Program-made: the position numbers and the translations under genes
DNA from: Henckelia pumila
Taxonomy: Eukaryota > Streptophyta > Magnoliopsida > Lamiales > Gesneriaceae
NCBI RefSeq assembly: GCF_033568475.1
Contig: NC_133121.1
Span: 198,472,664-198,536,663 of the forward strand
Reading direction: 5' to 3'
Length of the DNA stretch: 64,000 nt
In this document: positions 42,886 to 55,565 of the stretch, in pieces
Position numbering within the stretch: position 1 is the first letter of the stretch
How the letters are laid out: each line of letters starts with the position of its first letter
Notes under the pieces: generated by a model
Seen by the model: only the letters and a program-made list of their open reading frames with translations
What the model was told of the DNA's origin: nothing
The model's database searches: none

Positions 42886-44375
42886 TGTAGCGACCCGACC
42901 CGGATCCACTACCTAATCAGAGTTAAGAGCATAATTAAGCATGCATTAAATAAAATCGCTGCGGAATACTTAAATACAAGCAGACCGGCAGAATACAACC
43001 GGCTAACAAACTCGATTTATACAACCCAATCGAATTACTTAGATAAAAACCTACATCTAAATATTGTTGTCTTCAAGGTCGCTGGCTCCTCCAGGCTCTT
43101 GGTGCTCAATCCTGCACATACACCTGCCCCGTCGAATAGGGTATCCAGATACACAGAAAATACTGGACGTGAGCTCTAAGCTCAATATGAAAGCACGGAT
43201 AAACATACAAATATGATGCATGCAAATGACAGGGTATCCATATCTGGGATAACTGTATACAACTGCTCAGACTGGCGCCTGGAATATAAGCTCGTCACAT
43301 CGGGGTAGCTAACCACTGTGCGCGACCACTCATTTCCGAATCACGGACGCGGACCACGGAGTCCTTCAGGTATCAGTACCTAGGGGTACTCGATATCAAA
43401 CGTCCTAATAGGGCTGAGCAACCCTAACTGGCTCATCTCGAAAGATATACAGATGTACAGGCACAAGATGATATGCACATGCCGCATAACAATAATAACA
43501 TGCAAACACATAAATGCAACATATAAGCATGCATATCTGCTGGCAATCTCAGTCAGTACTTACGTACCTTTCTAAGGCAATCCTAGTAGTCCCACTCTAG
43601 GTTCCAAGCCTATCATCAAGTCTACAATGCAAATACCCATGCATCATTCAATAAGCGCTAAAAGCCTTAACTAAGTTATTGCATACTCCTAAATAATTTA
43701 AGGAGACCATAGCTATACCTGCATCCGTCGTCAGCCCACTGATGGCGACTATCCCGCAACTAGGGGCTGCTGCAGCTCCACAGCCTCGAGCACTGCTCCG
43801 CTACTCGAGCACTGCTCCGCTACTATGTCAGACACTGTCTGACTATACTAAAATATATTCCTACTCCAACTCTAAAATAAGAGTACCCAAAGCCCTAAAA
43901 TAGAGCTACTAGGCGAAGGAGAGGAACTCGGAATTGGCAAGAAATGAGGAGCTCGGACCTCATATTTATAGGCATCGATCGGAAGCTCCGTTCCTCGATC
44001 GGAAGCTCCGAACGTGTAGATCAGAAGCTCCATTCCCCCGATCGGAAGCTCCGTTCGCTACGTGTCAATTCGGTCCACATGCAACCACACACCTGTCATC
44101 GACAGCCATCGGAAGCTCCGATCCTGATCGGACGTTCCGATCTCCCTGCTTCCGATGTGGTTCCGAACTCACCAAGATCGGAAGTTCCGATCCTGGATCG
44201 GTGGTTCCGATCCCACTCGAATCTTGGGACCCTCCAAACCATTTTCGAGTGTTCTGGATCCATTTCTGGACTCCGTTAACCCTTCTGGGATTTCCTTAAT
44301 CATGTTTTACTTAATCCAAACATAATTACACGATTAAATACTTATTAATCGTTAATCTGGATACGGGCTACTACA
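42886..44375 (-). repeat. Left LTR (3' LTR) of the level-4 element
   Basis: Close to the right copy, with scattered transitions and a few small indels. TATAAATA on the minus strand lies at 43973-43980. Upstream of it in its own sense (43978-44215) is an array of GATCGGAAGCTCCG-type units. Confidence 0.85.
43978..44215 (-). promoter_or_regulatory. Array of GATCGGAAGCTCCG units in U3
   Basis: At least nine units of the type GATCGGAAGCTCCG, GATCGGACGTTCCGATC or GATCGGTGGTTCCGATC follow one another, several being palindromic. They lie directly upstream of the TATA box in the element's own direction, where enhancer elements are expected. The same array is in the right LTR (49430-49670). Binding of a protein is inferred. 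Confidence 0.5.
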
Positions 44376-44485
44376 TTCTCCCCCACTTAAGATATTTCGT
44401 CCTCGAAATCAGATCTTAAGTACCGAATGAAAACAACTCAGGATGTTCTGAACACATCATGCTCTCAAGTTCCCAAATAGCTTCC

Positions 44486-45730
44486 TCAGTACTTCAATGT
44501 CGTCATTGAACTATCAATCAGAGGAATAACTTTATTACGCAAGACCTTATCCTTATGATCCAGGATACGAGTAGGTCTTTCCACGTAAATCAAATCAGTA
44601 TCCTCTTGAATCTCAGACCGCTGCAGAATATGAGACTGATCCACCACATATCGTCGCAACAGAGATACGTGAAATACGTCGTAAATACTGGGAAAATAAG
44701 GTAGCAAAGCTAGCCGATAATCCAAATTGCCAATGCTCTCGAACGAACCATAAACCTAGGAGATAACTTGCCCTTAAGGCTAATCTGAGAATCCTGCAGA
44801 AAGGTGACATTCTCAGAGTTACTTTCTCCCCCAGCATCAAGCTGCAAAGGCTCACGCTTAGTATCTGGCATAGCTGTCCCGACGATCCTGTGCACTCTTA
44901 ATCCGTTTCTTGGTCTGATCAACTATGTCTGCTAACTGCTGGACTAACTCCAGTCCTTCAGTCTGTCTCTCCCCCACTTCTCCCCTAGAAGGGTGGAGTA
45001 TGACATATGACAATGTCGTCCGTACAACGCCTCAAATGGTGTCATCCCAAAGCTACTATGATAGCTGTTGTTGTACGCGAACTCAATCAATGGCAACTGA
45101 TCCTACCAGACTGAACCAAAATCTATAACACATGCTCGCAGCATATCCTTCAAAGTAAGGATTGTGCGCTTTGACTGACCATCTGTCTCCGGATGATATG
45201 TATTACTCAAACTGAGAGTAATGCCCATTACACTTCGAACCCTCCCCCAAAATCTGGAAGTAAACCTGGGTCCTTGATCACTGATAATGCTCATAGGCAC
45301 TCCATGAAGTCGATCGATCTCCTGAATACATAATCGAGTCAAAACGATCCATATTGTACTCTCGGCTACAGAAAATAAAATGCGCTGACTTGGTGAGTCG
45401 GTCCACCACAACCCAGATAGCATCACAATTCCTCGAGGATACCGGAAAATGGGTCACAAAAAGTCCATCGTGATAACTCCCATTTCCCACTCAGGAATAG
45501 GCAGACTGTGAAGCAAACCTCCAGGTCGTCGGTGCTCTGCCTTGACCTGCTGACACACCAAATATCTCAAGACAAGTTGATAAACATAGCGTTTCATTCC
45601 CTTTCATCCGAACCGAGTACGTAGATCTTTGCACAACCTGTTGCTTCCCCGGATGAATACTTAACTTAGCGTGATGCGCCTCCAAAGAACAAATCTCAAG
45701 AAATCCACTGGAAGCACCCAAACTAATCAT
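44486..45730 (-). pseudogene. Integrase remnant of a Gypsy pol
   Basis: Pieces in different frames: a spacer before integrase (45491-45730), [10 protein letters not shown] (45278-45490), then [18 protein letters not shown] and [13 protein letters not shown] (45103-45426), and the C-terminal YDVFHVSLLRRYV (44486-44725). Order and motifs match plant chromovirus integrases. Several frameshifts and stops separate the parts. No RT precedes it. Confidence 0.75.
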
Positions 45731-48335
45731 TCCGATTAACAGTCTTTAAAATTTGTCCACTGACAATCCTTGGACAATCACTGAATCCTATTTCCCATGC
45801 TGAATCAATCATTGCTAAAACCAAGCAATGCTCAAATCAAAATCCGCCCATGGTAATCTCAGCAACGCTGTCAACGAACTACGATCACAAGAGCCACCCT
45901 ATGACCACTTTCGTGATCCATAGAATCCAAAAGTCCAGATCTCCGCATTCCGGAAGATCCTTAGCGATGAAGAATCCCCTAAATACACTTGAATCGCTAT
46001 ATCAAGCATACAATACTTAAAGTACTATTTCCAGCACTTGTTGATTCACTACATCCTAATCAACACCGATTGGAATAATATGATCGATCAAGTCAATCTA
46101 CTGTAGCTCTCGATCTTCCTGACGATATCAACCTTAGTCAGATGATCACAGATCAATGAACTCTCATGGATGATCAATATCGATGATCTCCCTGCCACAC
46201 GTCCGCAGATCCCAAATACTTGGAATCAAAAGAATCACAGCTGATTCAACCACTCATCTTTGTCAGAGTCAGACAATAACCACGAGTAATCACCAGTGCC
46301 GAGCCGGCATCCGTCTAGACATACTAACCACTGTCTATACTCGTTCAAGATTATCATAAGGACTTGTTCAACTCAAATCACAATACAAGTCCGAAAGATT
46401 CCAGATAACGCTGAACATGCTCCTGATAATTATATCTCTCGCTAAGATTGCAACAAATCGAGACTGAGGTAACCTGTCAAAATGTACCACCTGGAATCAC
46501 CACCAAGTGTACACTGGTATAAGTCACGCTTTCCTCACGCCTCAAATAGCCATGTAAAATCCTTAGCATCAGATATAATCTATCACTGAAGAAAACTATC
46601 CTTGCCAAAAAATACTCATCCCCGAGTCAAATGCTCTAGGAAATTCACTAACACAACTCCTGAATAGCCCTTATCACCAGAGTATCCAAACACCGACTAG
46701 ATCCACTAGTCCAGCAATATTCGATATGCTAAAACTATCTGCTAAGAGTACGCACTTGTCAAGGAAATCCCTCCAAGACTGGTTCATATGACAAAACTAA
46801 AACCAATATCCCTGACGACAGTCAGACGATATCTAAACCACTGATACCTAACCAGGTATCTAGTCCTATGCCATAACCCGTCGTGACTGTTACCAAACTC
46901 TAGACTAGGTAGCCTTCCCGTCGCCAATCCTGAAGCATGAAGGCTTCCAGGCATTCTCCGAAGTACGAAAGACTCCCAGAGTAACACTTGGCATAGGGTC
47001 GCGCTCCATCATGTCTAGTCATGGTCATAGTCCACAACTCTCGGCATATACCCGACCTGGTTCCGGATGAAATTCCATCATCACGAAGTCTCAACCCAAA
47101 AAGGTCAAACAGAATACTGTTCTACGGAAACAATCCTAGAACGAAAATCCAATTTCCAAACTAGATCAATATTTCCATGCCCCCAGATGAATTACCTCAT
47201 CAATGGCACTAACCCAGTCAAACGACTAATCAGGTTAACCCTAGGAAAACACCTAGACTAAATCCATGTCAATTCGTTACCGCTGGCTTACTCAAAATCC
47301 ATGAGTTATCCTAGTTGATTACCAATCAACTAATTCCAAGCCAAACTTTATAAAATCACTCGCAATCAATCATGAATTGCTGAATAAATAATACATGTAT
47401 CATTTCTTCAAATTATGTACACTTTCCTTTATTACAATCCCATGTAATACAATCACCGTATTCCGAAAATACAATAAGGTGTACAACCAATAACTTGAAT
47501 GATATAATCGAATCCTGATGATATATTACAACTGAAATACTGTTTACAACTACATCAATACAGTATTTTAAATCATCGAACTAGTTTTCGTCCCTTGAGC
47601 ATGAAGCTTCTAATCGACACGCGCATCGATGCAAGCATACTCCCGTCCAAGTCTCTCTACATGTCCTCCTGCGAAGAACTCCAGAGAAATGGCACGTGTT
47701 AGCTAATCAGCTATGCTCTGCGTCAGTGCATGTCCGTCGACTTCTTTTGCTCACGATCTACCATCAGCGTTCTTCTTGTAACCAAATCATGCTTTTGAAC
47801 ATGAAGTTTCCCGTATGCCTACCAAAAGCATCAATACAAGCATACCGGCAAAACCATGTTCTGCATGAGTTTACAGACCTTACGCTCGAAACCTGTCATG
47901 CCTTAGGCACTCGAGGCATTCCCTGGTAAAGGTCTATCTGACAATCTCTCCAAGTACAAGTGGAGAATCTTCAAGGACTGAAACCACATGGTTTACCAAA
48001 CACCATTCGTTCCAAAAAGCCCTCAGAAGTCTCTGACGTGATATACTTAATCTTTTCTTCCAGTCCTCCTTGGCTGGAATCCATATATTCTTCGATCAAC
48101 ATTCCAATGCATCGAATGATGAACCGTCCATAGTAGTCAGTCTATCTATCGATATACTACTACCGGTGTTCTCATCACTGTTGCATTCCTTATGACGAAG
48201 ACTTATGCCGCAAACCTCGGAAATGAAGAACCAAATCATCCTTCGCTAGGCCTCAATCAATCCTACAAGGATAATCAAGAAGTCTCATTATCAATTTCCT
48301 AAGTCCCTTGCATGCAATGCTCTGATACCAATAAA
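45731..48335 (-). other. Non-coding interior of the level-4 element
   Basis: 2.6 kb between the primer site and the integrase remnant without any recognisable protein in six frames. In an autonomous element gag, protease, RT and RNase H would be here. GC content is moderate, so it is not simple AT-rich filler. It may carry packaging signals. Confidence 0.5.
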
Positions 48336-49834
48336 TGTAGCGACCCGACCCGGATCCACTACCTAATCAGAGTTAAGAGCATAATTAAGCATGCATTAAA
48401 TAAAATCGCTGCGGAAGACTTAAATACAAGCAGACCGGCAGAATACAACCGGCTAACAAACTCGATTTATACAACCCAATCGAATTACTTAGATAAAAAC
48501 CTACATCTAAATATTGCTGTCTTAAAGGTCGCTGGCTCCTCCAGGCTCCTGGTGCTCAATCCTGCACCTACACCTGCCCCGTCGAATAGGGTATCCAGAT
48601 ACACAGAAAATACTGGACGTGAGCTCTAAGCTCAATACGAAAGCACGGATAAACATACAAATATGATGCATGCAAATGACAGGGTATCCATTTCTGGGAT
48701 AACTGTATACAACTGCTCAGACTGGCGCCTGGAATATAAGCTCGTCACATCGGGGTAGCTAACCACTGTGCGCGACCACTCATTTCCGAATCACGGACGC
48801 GGACCACGGAGTCCTTTAGGTATCAGTACCTAGGGGTACTCGATATCAAACGTCCTAACAGGGCTGAGCAACCCTAACTAGCTCATCTCGAAAGATATAC
48901 AGATGTACAGGCACAAGATGATATGCACATGCCGCATAACAATAATAACATGCAAACACATAAATGCAACATATAAGCATGCATATTCGCTAGCAATCTC
49001 AGTCAGTACTTACGTACCTTTCTAAGGCAGTCCTAGTAGTCCCACTCTAGGTTCCAAGCCTATCATCAAGTCTACAATGCAAATACCCATGCATCATTCA
49101 ATAAGCGCTAAAAGCCTTAACTAAGCTATTGCATACTCCTAAATAATTTAAGGAGACCATAGCTATACCTGCGTCTGTCGTCAGCCCACTGATGGCGACT
49201 ATCCCGCAAATAGGGGCGCACCCCTGCTGCAGCTCCACAGCCTCAAGCACTGCTCCGCTATTCAAGCACTGCTCTGCTACTATGTCAGACACTGTCTGAC
49301 TATACTAAAATATATTTCCTACTCCAACTCTAAAATAAGAGTACCCAAAGCCCAAAAATAGAGCTACTAGGCAAAGGAGAGGAACTCGGAATTGGCAAGA
49401 AATAAGGAGCTCGGACCTCATATTTATAGGCATCGATCGGAATCTCCGTTCCTCGATCGGAAGCTCCGAACGTGTAGATCGGAAGCTTCGTTCCCCCGAT
49501 CGGAAGCTCCGTTCGCTACGTGTCAATTCGGTCCACATGCAACCACACACCTGTCACCAAAAACCATCGGAAGCTCCGATCCTGATCGGATGTTCCGATC
49601 TCCCTGCTTCCGATGTGGTTCCGAACTCACCAAGATCGAAAGTTCCGATCCTGGATCGGTGGTTCCGATCCCACTCGAATCTTGGGACCCTCCAAACCAT
49701 TTTCGAGTGTTCTGGATCCATTTCTGGACTCCGTTAACCCTTCTGGAATTTCCTTAATCATATTTTACTTAATCCAAACATAATTACAAGATTAAATACT
49801 TATTAATCGTTAATTCTGGATACGGGCTACTACA
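48336..49834 (-). repeat. Right LTR (5' LTR) of the level-4 element
   Basis: As the left copy, with an additional insertion GCGCACCCCT near 49219 and TATAAATA at 49421-49428 on the minus strand. Confidence 0.85.
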
Positions 49835-49839
49835 GAACG

Positions 49840-51637
49840 ATTCCATATCGTGGGTATCAAATCCTAAAGATTAAAATCTTCAAGTAAAAATATAAATTCC
49901 AATTAAATATTTTTACCTCTTCAAGCTAAGGCTTGATTATGGATTCCAACAGAATTTAATCTGCTCTTCTTGTAAATCCCGGGAACCGATGACTTGCTCG
50001 ATCAATCTCTGGAATTAGGTCAACGAATAGAAAACAGAAACCCTCTGATTGATTGCACTAGAAATCAATCAGATATTTATCGTAGAGAATAAACAGATTT
50101 GATCTGTTAATTCAGAAAATGATTTTTCAGAAAAATCACAGACCGAATTTTCTCAAAAAGGAGTAGAGGATTTTCGAAAAATCCCCTTGAAAATATTTGT
50201 GTAATTCGAAAATTGCAAGAGGAAAAAGTCATTATTTTCGAACCCTACATATGTATTTATATATAATTTCTAGACTGGATTAAGTTATAATTGTATTAGG
50301 ACACTAACTCCTTAAGGCCCACAATCCATAACTTAAGCCCAACAAGCCAAGCCCGTTATTATAGAAATTAATATAAAATTCATCATGACTCCGATTGATA
50401 AACCGATTTCACCAATGTGTACAGAAACCATTTCTGCACTTTTTAAGGTCAAGATAATTTTTTTGAATCCGAATTCAGTGATTTCCAAAAATGCTCATCC
50501 CTATGTCATTTTAGGAAATTCCACTCCCTTTATTTAAGAAGTCCAACTTCTCTTTCGTTAAATTTAACTCTTTAAATTTAACTATATCAACGGGGTTTAG
50601 TAATCCATTACTTGTGTGACCCTCAATGGTTCAGGGATACAGCTAGCCGTGGGCTCACAACTCCTTGTGACTTGGAACAATGATTTCCGACTTGCCCAAC
50701 GAATCATGGTAAAAGCGTCTAGCAACATCGCCCCATGATTCCCTAGGTATCACTGATAGTACCTGCAAGAACCAGTAGGTTTTGGTTAGCGTACAGTATG
50801 GTCCCTTCATCCATATATCCCGATCGAATCAACAACCATTGGTACATCGAGATTCGATAACTATGCAATGCATCTTGAAGATCAAATAGTGACATCGCAT
50901 GTGCTACTAGGAAACCATTTCTTAAAGCACATCATGTACTCTGGCCAGAGATTTGTCACACTAATATCTCCTCAGATCGCATAGGATATCCACACTCGCA
51001 AGTATGTGGTGAATCCTTGACAACAAAGCATCGACTCCTATATGTGTCGTAATTGTACCCAATCCCGACACCTGATGATCCCAATAGAGCCGGTAAACGA
51101 GTCAAAGTACAGTACTAGCATATAGAGTCTCAATGATGTTTCAAGTAGTAAGGACTAATGGTGTACAACCAAAACCGCGGACTTATCCACTCAAATAATA
51201 ATAACCACTTGGAAAGTCCGAATAGGGTAGTTCGATCATTCATCATATGAATATCCATTTGCATGATTTGAACATCTCCATGTACATTACCAATGAAACG
51301 TGGTACTTGGCATCACAAATGCTAGTCTCAATCTCGAGCGATCCTTATCCTTATTAGCGGACGGCTCAATTGACTAGAAACTGTTTAGAATATACAGTGA
51401 CTATAAGATGTGTTTCATAATAGTGATCTCTCTTTATTCACTATCTCATCTTACTTACACTATAGTATATTCAAGGTCTTTATCAAAACAACAATAGTAT
51501 ATCACAATATAACAATATGAAGAAAGACAAAGAAAATGCCATTAATGAATGTAAATTATATTAAACAAAGATTGTTTATACATAGAGTCATAAAAGCCCT
51601 TAGCCACAAGTTGGCTAACCGGGCACCCACTCTTTCA
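49840..51637 (-). repeat. Main part of the left (3') LTR of the level-3 Copia
   Basis: Aligns with 57363-59160 throughout. TATATAAATAC on the minus strand (50257-50267) is the probable TATA box. Confidence 0.85.
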
Positions 51638-51651
51638 ATCTCCCACTTGCC

Positions 51652-54600
51652 CTAAAGCCAACTAGTCATACTACGTAATCCCATTGCTTCGCGATGTTTG
51701 TCAAACAATGGTCCTGACAAGGGCTTAGTAAGTGGATCAGCGATATTGTCTGTAGAGGCCACTCTCTCGACAGTGATGTCTCCTCTTTCCACAATCTCCC
51801 GGATGATGTGGTATTTTCTCAGTATGTGTTTGGATCTTTGATGAGACCTTGGTTCCTTTGCCTATGCAATGGCACCAGTGTTGTCGCAGTACACCGGAAC
51901 TGGACCAACAGCTTCAGGAATTACGCCCAACTCTTGGACGAAATTCCTCATCCAAACGGCCTCTTTAGCAGCAGCTGATGCTGCAATGTATTCTGCCTCA
52001 GTGGTGGAATCCGCTGTGGTATCCTTCTTGGAACTCTTCCAAGAGACAGCACCGCCATTGAGCATGAATACAAATCTAGAGTTTGACTTCGAGTCATCCG
52101 CGTCGCTTTGGAAGCTAGAGTCGGTATAGCCTTTCAATTTCAATTCTCTTCCTCCATAAAACATGAATATATTCTTAGTCCTTCTCAAGTACTTAAGAAT
52201 ATCCTTCATGGCTTTCCAATGCATTTGGCCGGGGTTGGCCTGATATCTGCTCGTGACACTCAGAGCAAATGCTACATCTGGTCTGGTAGATATCATCCCA
52301 TACATAATACTACCTATGGCTGACGCATATGGTATGTGTGTCATTTTCTCTATCTCTTCGTCAGTCTTGGGACACATAGACTTGGATAGAGAAACTCCAT
52401 GACACATAGGTAGATGTCCTCTCTTGGACTCATCCATAGAAAACCTTTTCAATATGGTGTCGATGTAGGTTGCTTGAGTGAGTCCTATCATTCTCTTAGA
52501 TCTATCTATATAGATCTGTATCCCTAGAATATAGGAGGCCTCACCCAAATCCTTCATCGAGAATCTACCTGATAACCATATCTTTGTTGACTGCAACATC
52601 CCTACGTCATTCCCAATGAGTAGGATGTCATCAACATAAAGCACTAAGAACGTCACCGCATCCTTAACTAATTTCTTGTACACGCACGGTTCCTCCGTGT
52701 TTTTGATGAAACCAAAGTCCTTTATTGTTCATCAAATTTCTGGTTCCAACTTCTTGATGCTTGTTTGAGATCATAAATTGATCTCTGAAGCTTGCATACC
52801 TTATGCTCGCTTCCCATGGATGTGAATCCCTCAGGCTGCATCATATAGATTTCTTCCTTAATGTTTCCATTAAAAAATGCAATCTTCACATCCATTTGCC
52901 ATATCTCATAGTCATACCATGCTGCTATGGCAATAAGGATTCTTATGGACTTGAATATTGCGACTGGTGAAAAGGTTTCATCATAGTCAACTCCTTGTCT
53001 TTGAGTATAACCTTTTGCTACCAATCGTGCCTTGTAGGTTAGTACCTTGCCATCAGGCCCAAGTTTTCTCTTGTAGATCCATTTACACCCTATTGAAACA
53101 ATTCCATCAGGAGGATCTACTAAAGACCAAACTTGGTTTGTATGCATCGAGTCTATTTCCGACTGCATAGCATCAAGCCATAAATTCAAATCCGCATAAA
53201 AAATTGCTTCCTTGAAGTTTCTTGTATCACATCCAATGTCGGGTTCACTTTGATCCCCTTCAAGAAGAAGACCATATCGAATAGGAGGTCTAGAAGTCCT
53301 CTCGGATCTCCTAGATGTAGGCGTGTCCACTGAAGGTTCTTGAGGTGTGGGATCGTTATTTTGTATCTCAGGTTCTTCTCGAATTTCTTCGAGTTCCATT
53401 ATCTTGCCTTTCTTATCTAATAAAAACTCCTTCTCCATGAAGGTGGCATTCCTCGAAACAAACACTTTTGTTTCAGTAGGATGATAAAAATAATATCCGA
53501 TTGAATTCTTCGGATATCCTACAAAATAACATAAGGTGGATCGACTATCCAACTTATCTCCCACTGTCTGCTTCACGTAAGCAGGACATCCCCAAATCCT
53601 CAAGTACGAATACTTAGGAGCTTTGTCATTCCATAACTCGTATGGAGTTTTATTCACTGCTTTGGTGTGAACATTGTTCAACAACAACACCGCCGTTTCA
53701 AGTGCATAGCCCCAAAACGAAGGAGGGAGCTCAGTGAAGCTCATCATAGATCGAACCATGTCCAACAAAGTTCGATTGCGACGCTCCGAGACACCATTCA
53801 GCTGAGGTGTCATAGGAGGAGTCCACTGAGAGAGAATACCATTCTCTTTTAGATAGCTCAAAAACTCGGTACTTAAGTATTCTCCACCTTGATCCGATCG
53901 AAATTCTTTAATACTTCTACCTTGTTTGTTTTCTACTTCAACCTTGAATTCTTTGAACTTTTCAAATGATTCAGACTTATATTTCATTAAATATAAATAC
54001 CCATACCTATAATAATCATCAGTAAAGGTAATGAAGTAGGTGTGACCAAATTTAGTACCGATACTAAATGGTCCGCAAGCATCTGTATGGATCAAATCCA
54101 ACAGATTTTGACTACGCTCAGGCTTCCCTTTGAAAGGAGAATTAGTCATTTTTCCTTTTAGGCAGGACTCACAAGTAGGTAGAGAGTTAATATCAGACAT
54201 ATCAAACATGCCCTCTCCCACTAGCTTGTTCATCCTCCTTGAGGAAATATGACCTAGCCTAGCATGCCAAAGGTTTGTCGGGTTTTGACTATCGTTTTTC
54301 ATTTTATTTGTTGTTACCGGTTTATCAACATAATTAATTGGAACGTCTTTTAATTTTAAGTTATATAGATCGTTTTCAAGTTGTTCATTTCCAATCAAAC
54401 ATTCATTCTTGTAAATATTGCAAATCCCATTTACAAAATTACAAGAAAAACCATCTCTATCAAGCATAGAAACAGAAATAATGTTTTTAACTAAATCTGG
54501 CACAAATAAAACATCTCTTAAAAATAACTTAAAATTGTTCTGCAAAACTAAATAAATGTCTCCCACTGCTTTGGCTTCAACTCTGGAACCATTTCCGAGC

Positions 54601-55565
54601 CTCAGCTGGGTCTCACTTATCCTAAGCTTACGACTTCTTGTCATCACCTGTAAATCATTGCAAATGTGAGATCCACATCCGGTATCCAATACCCAAGAAG
54701 TAGTATTAAGTGAAACATTTATTTCAATGTAAAACATACCCTTTGCAGTTCGCAACTGCTCTAGGTATTCCTTGCAGTTACGTTTCCAATGACCGGGTTT
54801 CTTGCAGTGATGGCAAACATCTCCAGATATGTTCACGTTTGAAGCTTTTGTCTTGCCCTTCTTCTGTGGTACAATTTTCTTGGGTGGGGCAGAACGTTTC
54901 TTACCCTTTCCACTTGGCCTCTTCTTGGAGTAAGAAGAGGAGCCAACCAAGAGTACCGGTTTTTTCTTCTTCAATGTGGCCTCATAAGACACAAGCATAT
55001 TGACCATCTCTTCAAGGGTGGCCTCTATCTTGTTCATATTGAAGTTCACCACAAATCCGTCAAACGACGAAGGAAGAGAAAGAAATAACAAGTTCGCGTT
55101 TAGTTCATGCTCCAATGTCAAATCGAGTATTACCAACTTTTCAATGAGCCCAATCATGTGTACCCCATGCTCACGGACCGAAGTCCCATCTCGCATGCGG
55201 CATGTCATGAGCTCTTTGATGGTGGCATACCTCTCCGACCTTGACTGAGCTCCAAAAAGTTCCTTGAGGTGCATGTGTATGTCAGCAGCATTCACGGCAT
55301 CCTCAAATTGCCTCTGGAGTTCATCAGACATTGAAACTTGCATATAGCATTTATCCTTGATATCATGGTCCCACCATTGATCAAGTTTTGCCAATTCTTC
55401 CGGACTTATATTATCCGGTGCTTCCTTTGGAGGATTTTTTTCTAACACGTAGAAAATTTTCTCCGAGTTTAGAACAATCTTTAATTTACGGAACCATTCC
55501 GTATAGTTTGCGCTAGTCAATTTGTTTTGTTCGAGAATTGAGTATAGTGGATTTCGCGAATTCAT
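51652..55565 (-). pseudogene. Copia gag-pol of the level-3 element, two lesions
   Basis: Starts MNSRNPLYSILEQNKLTSAN. In order: Copia Gag (UBN2), knuckle CHHCKKPGHWKRNC near residue 250, protease VLDTGCGSHIC, GAG-pre-integrase (LWHARLGHISS), integrase (DQGGEYLST, NGVSERRNRTL), RT (KWIYKRKLGPDGK, QMDVKIAFFNG, LYVDDILLIG) and RNase H (GYTDSSFQSDADD). The 947-codon frame ends at 52722 because one base is missing inside the RT; the rest continues at 52683-51862. There a CAG-to-TAG change stops RNase H; the frame stays open to a natural TAG at 51652-51654. With only two lesions in about 1300 codons it is the best preserved retroelement here. Confidence 0.9.

Larger units (their letters stand above)
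42886..49834 (-). mobile_element. Gypsy-derived, mostly non-coding element (level 4), TSD GAACG
   Basis: LTRs 42886-44375 (1490 bp) and 48336-49834 (1499 bp) run TGTAGCGACCCG to GGGCTACTACA. GAACG flanks both ends (42881-42885 and 49835-49839). On its own strand a primer site TGGTATCAGAGC (48319-48330) and a purine tract AAGTGGGGGAGAA (44376-44388) are present. The 3.96-kb interior contains only the decayed integrase end of pol; no gag, protease, RT or RNase H. It is a LARD-like element that depends on partners for movement. Confidence 0.8.

Noticed and set aside
43934-44299. 121-codon open frame, found also at 49392-49757
   Set aside because: It is a by-product of the GATCGGAAGCTCCG array in the LTR; presence in both LTRs only reflects their duplication.
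52684-52721. Programmed frameshift in the level-3 Copia
   Set aside because: The shift is inside the reverse transcriptase, not between Gag and Pol, and looks like the loss of a single base.
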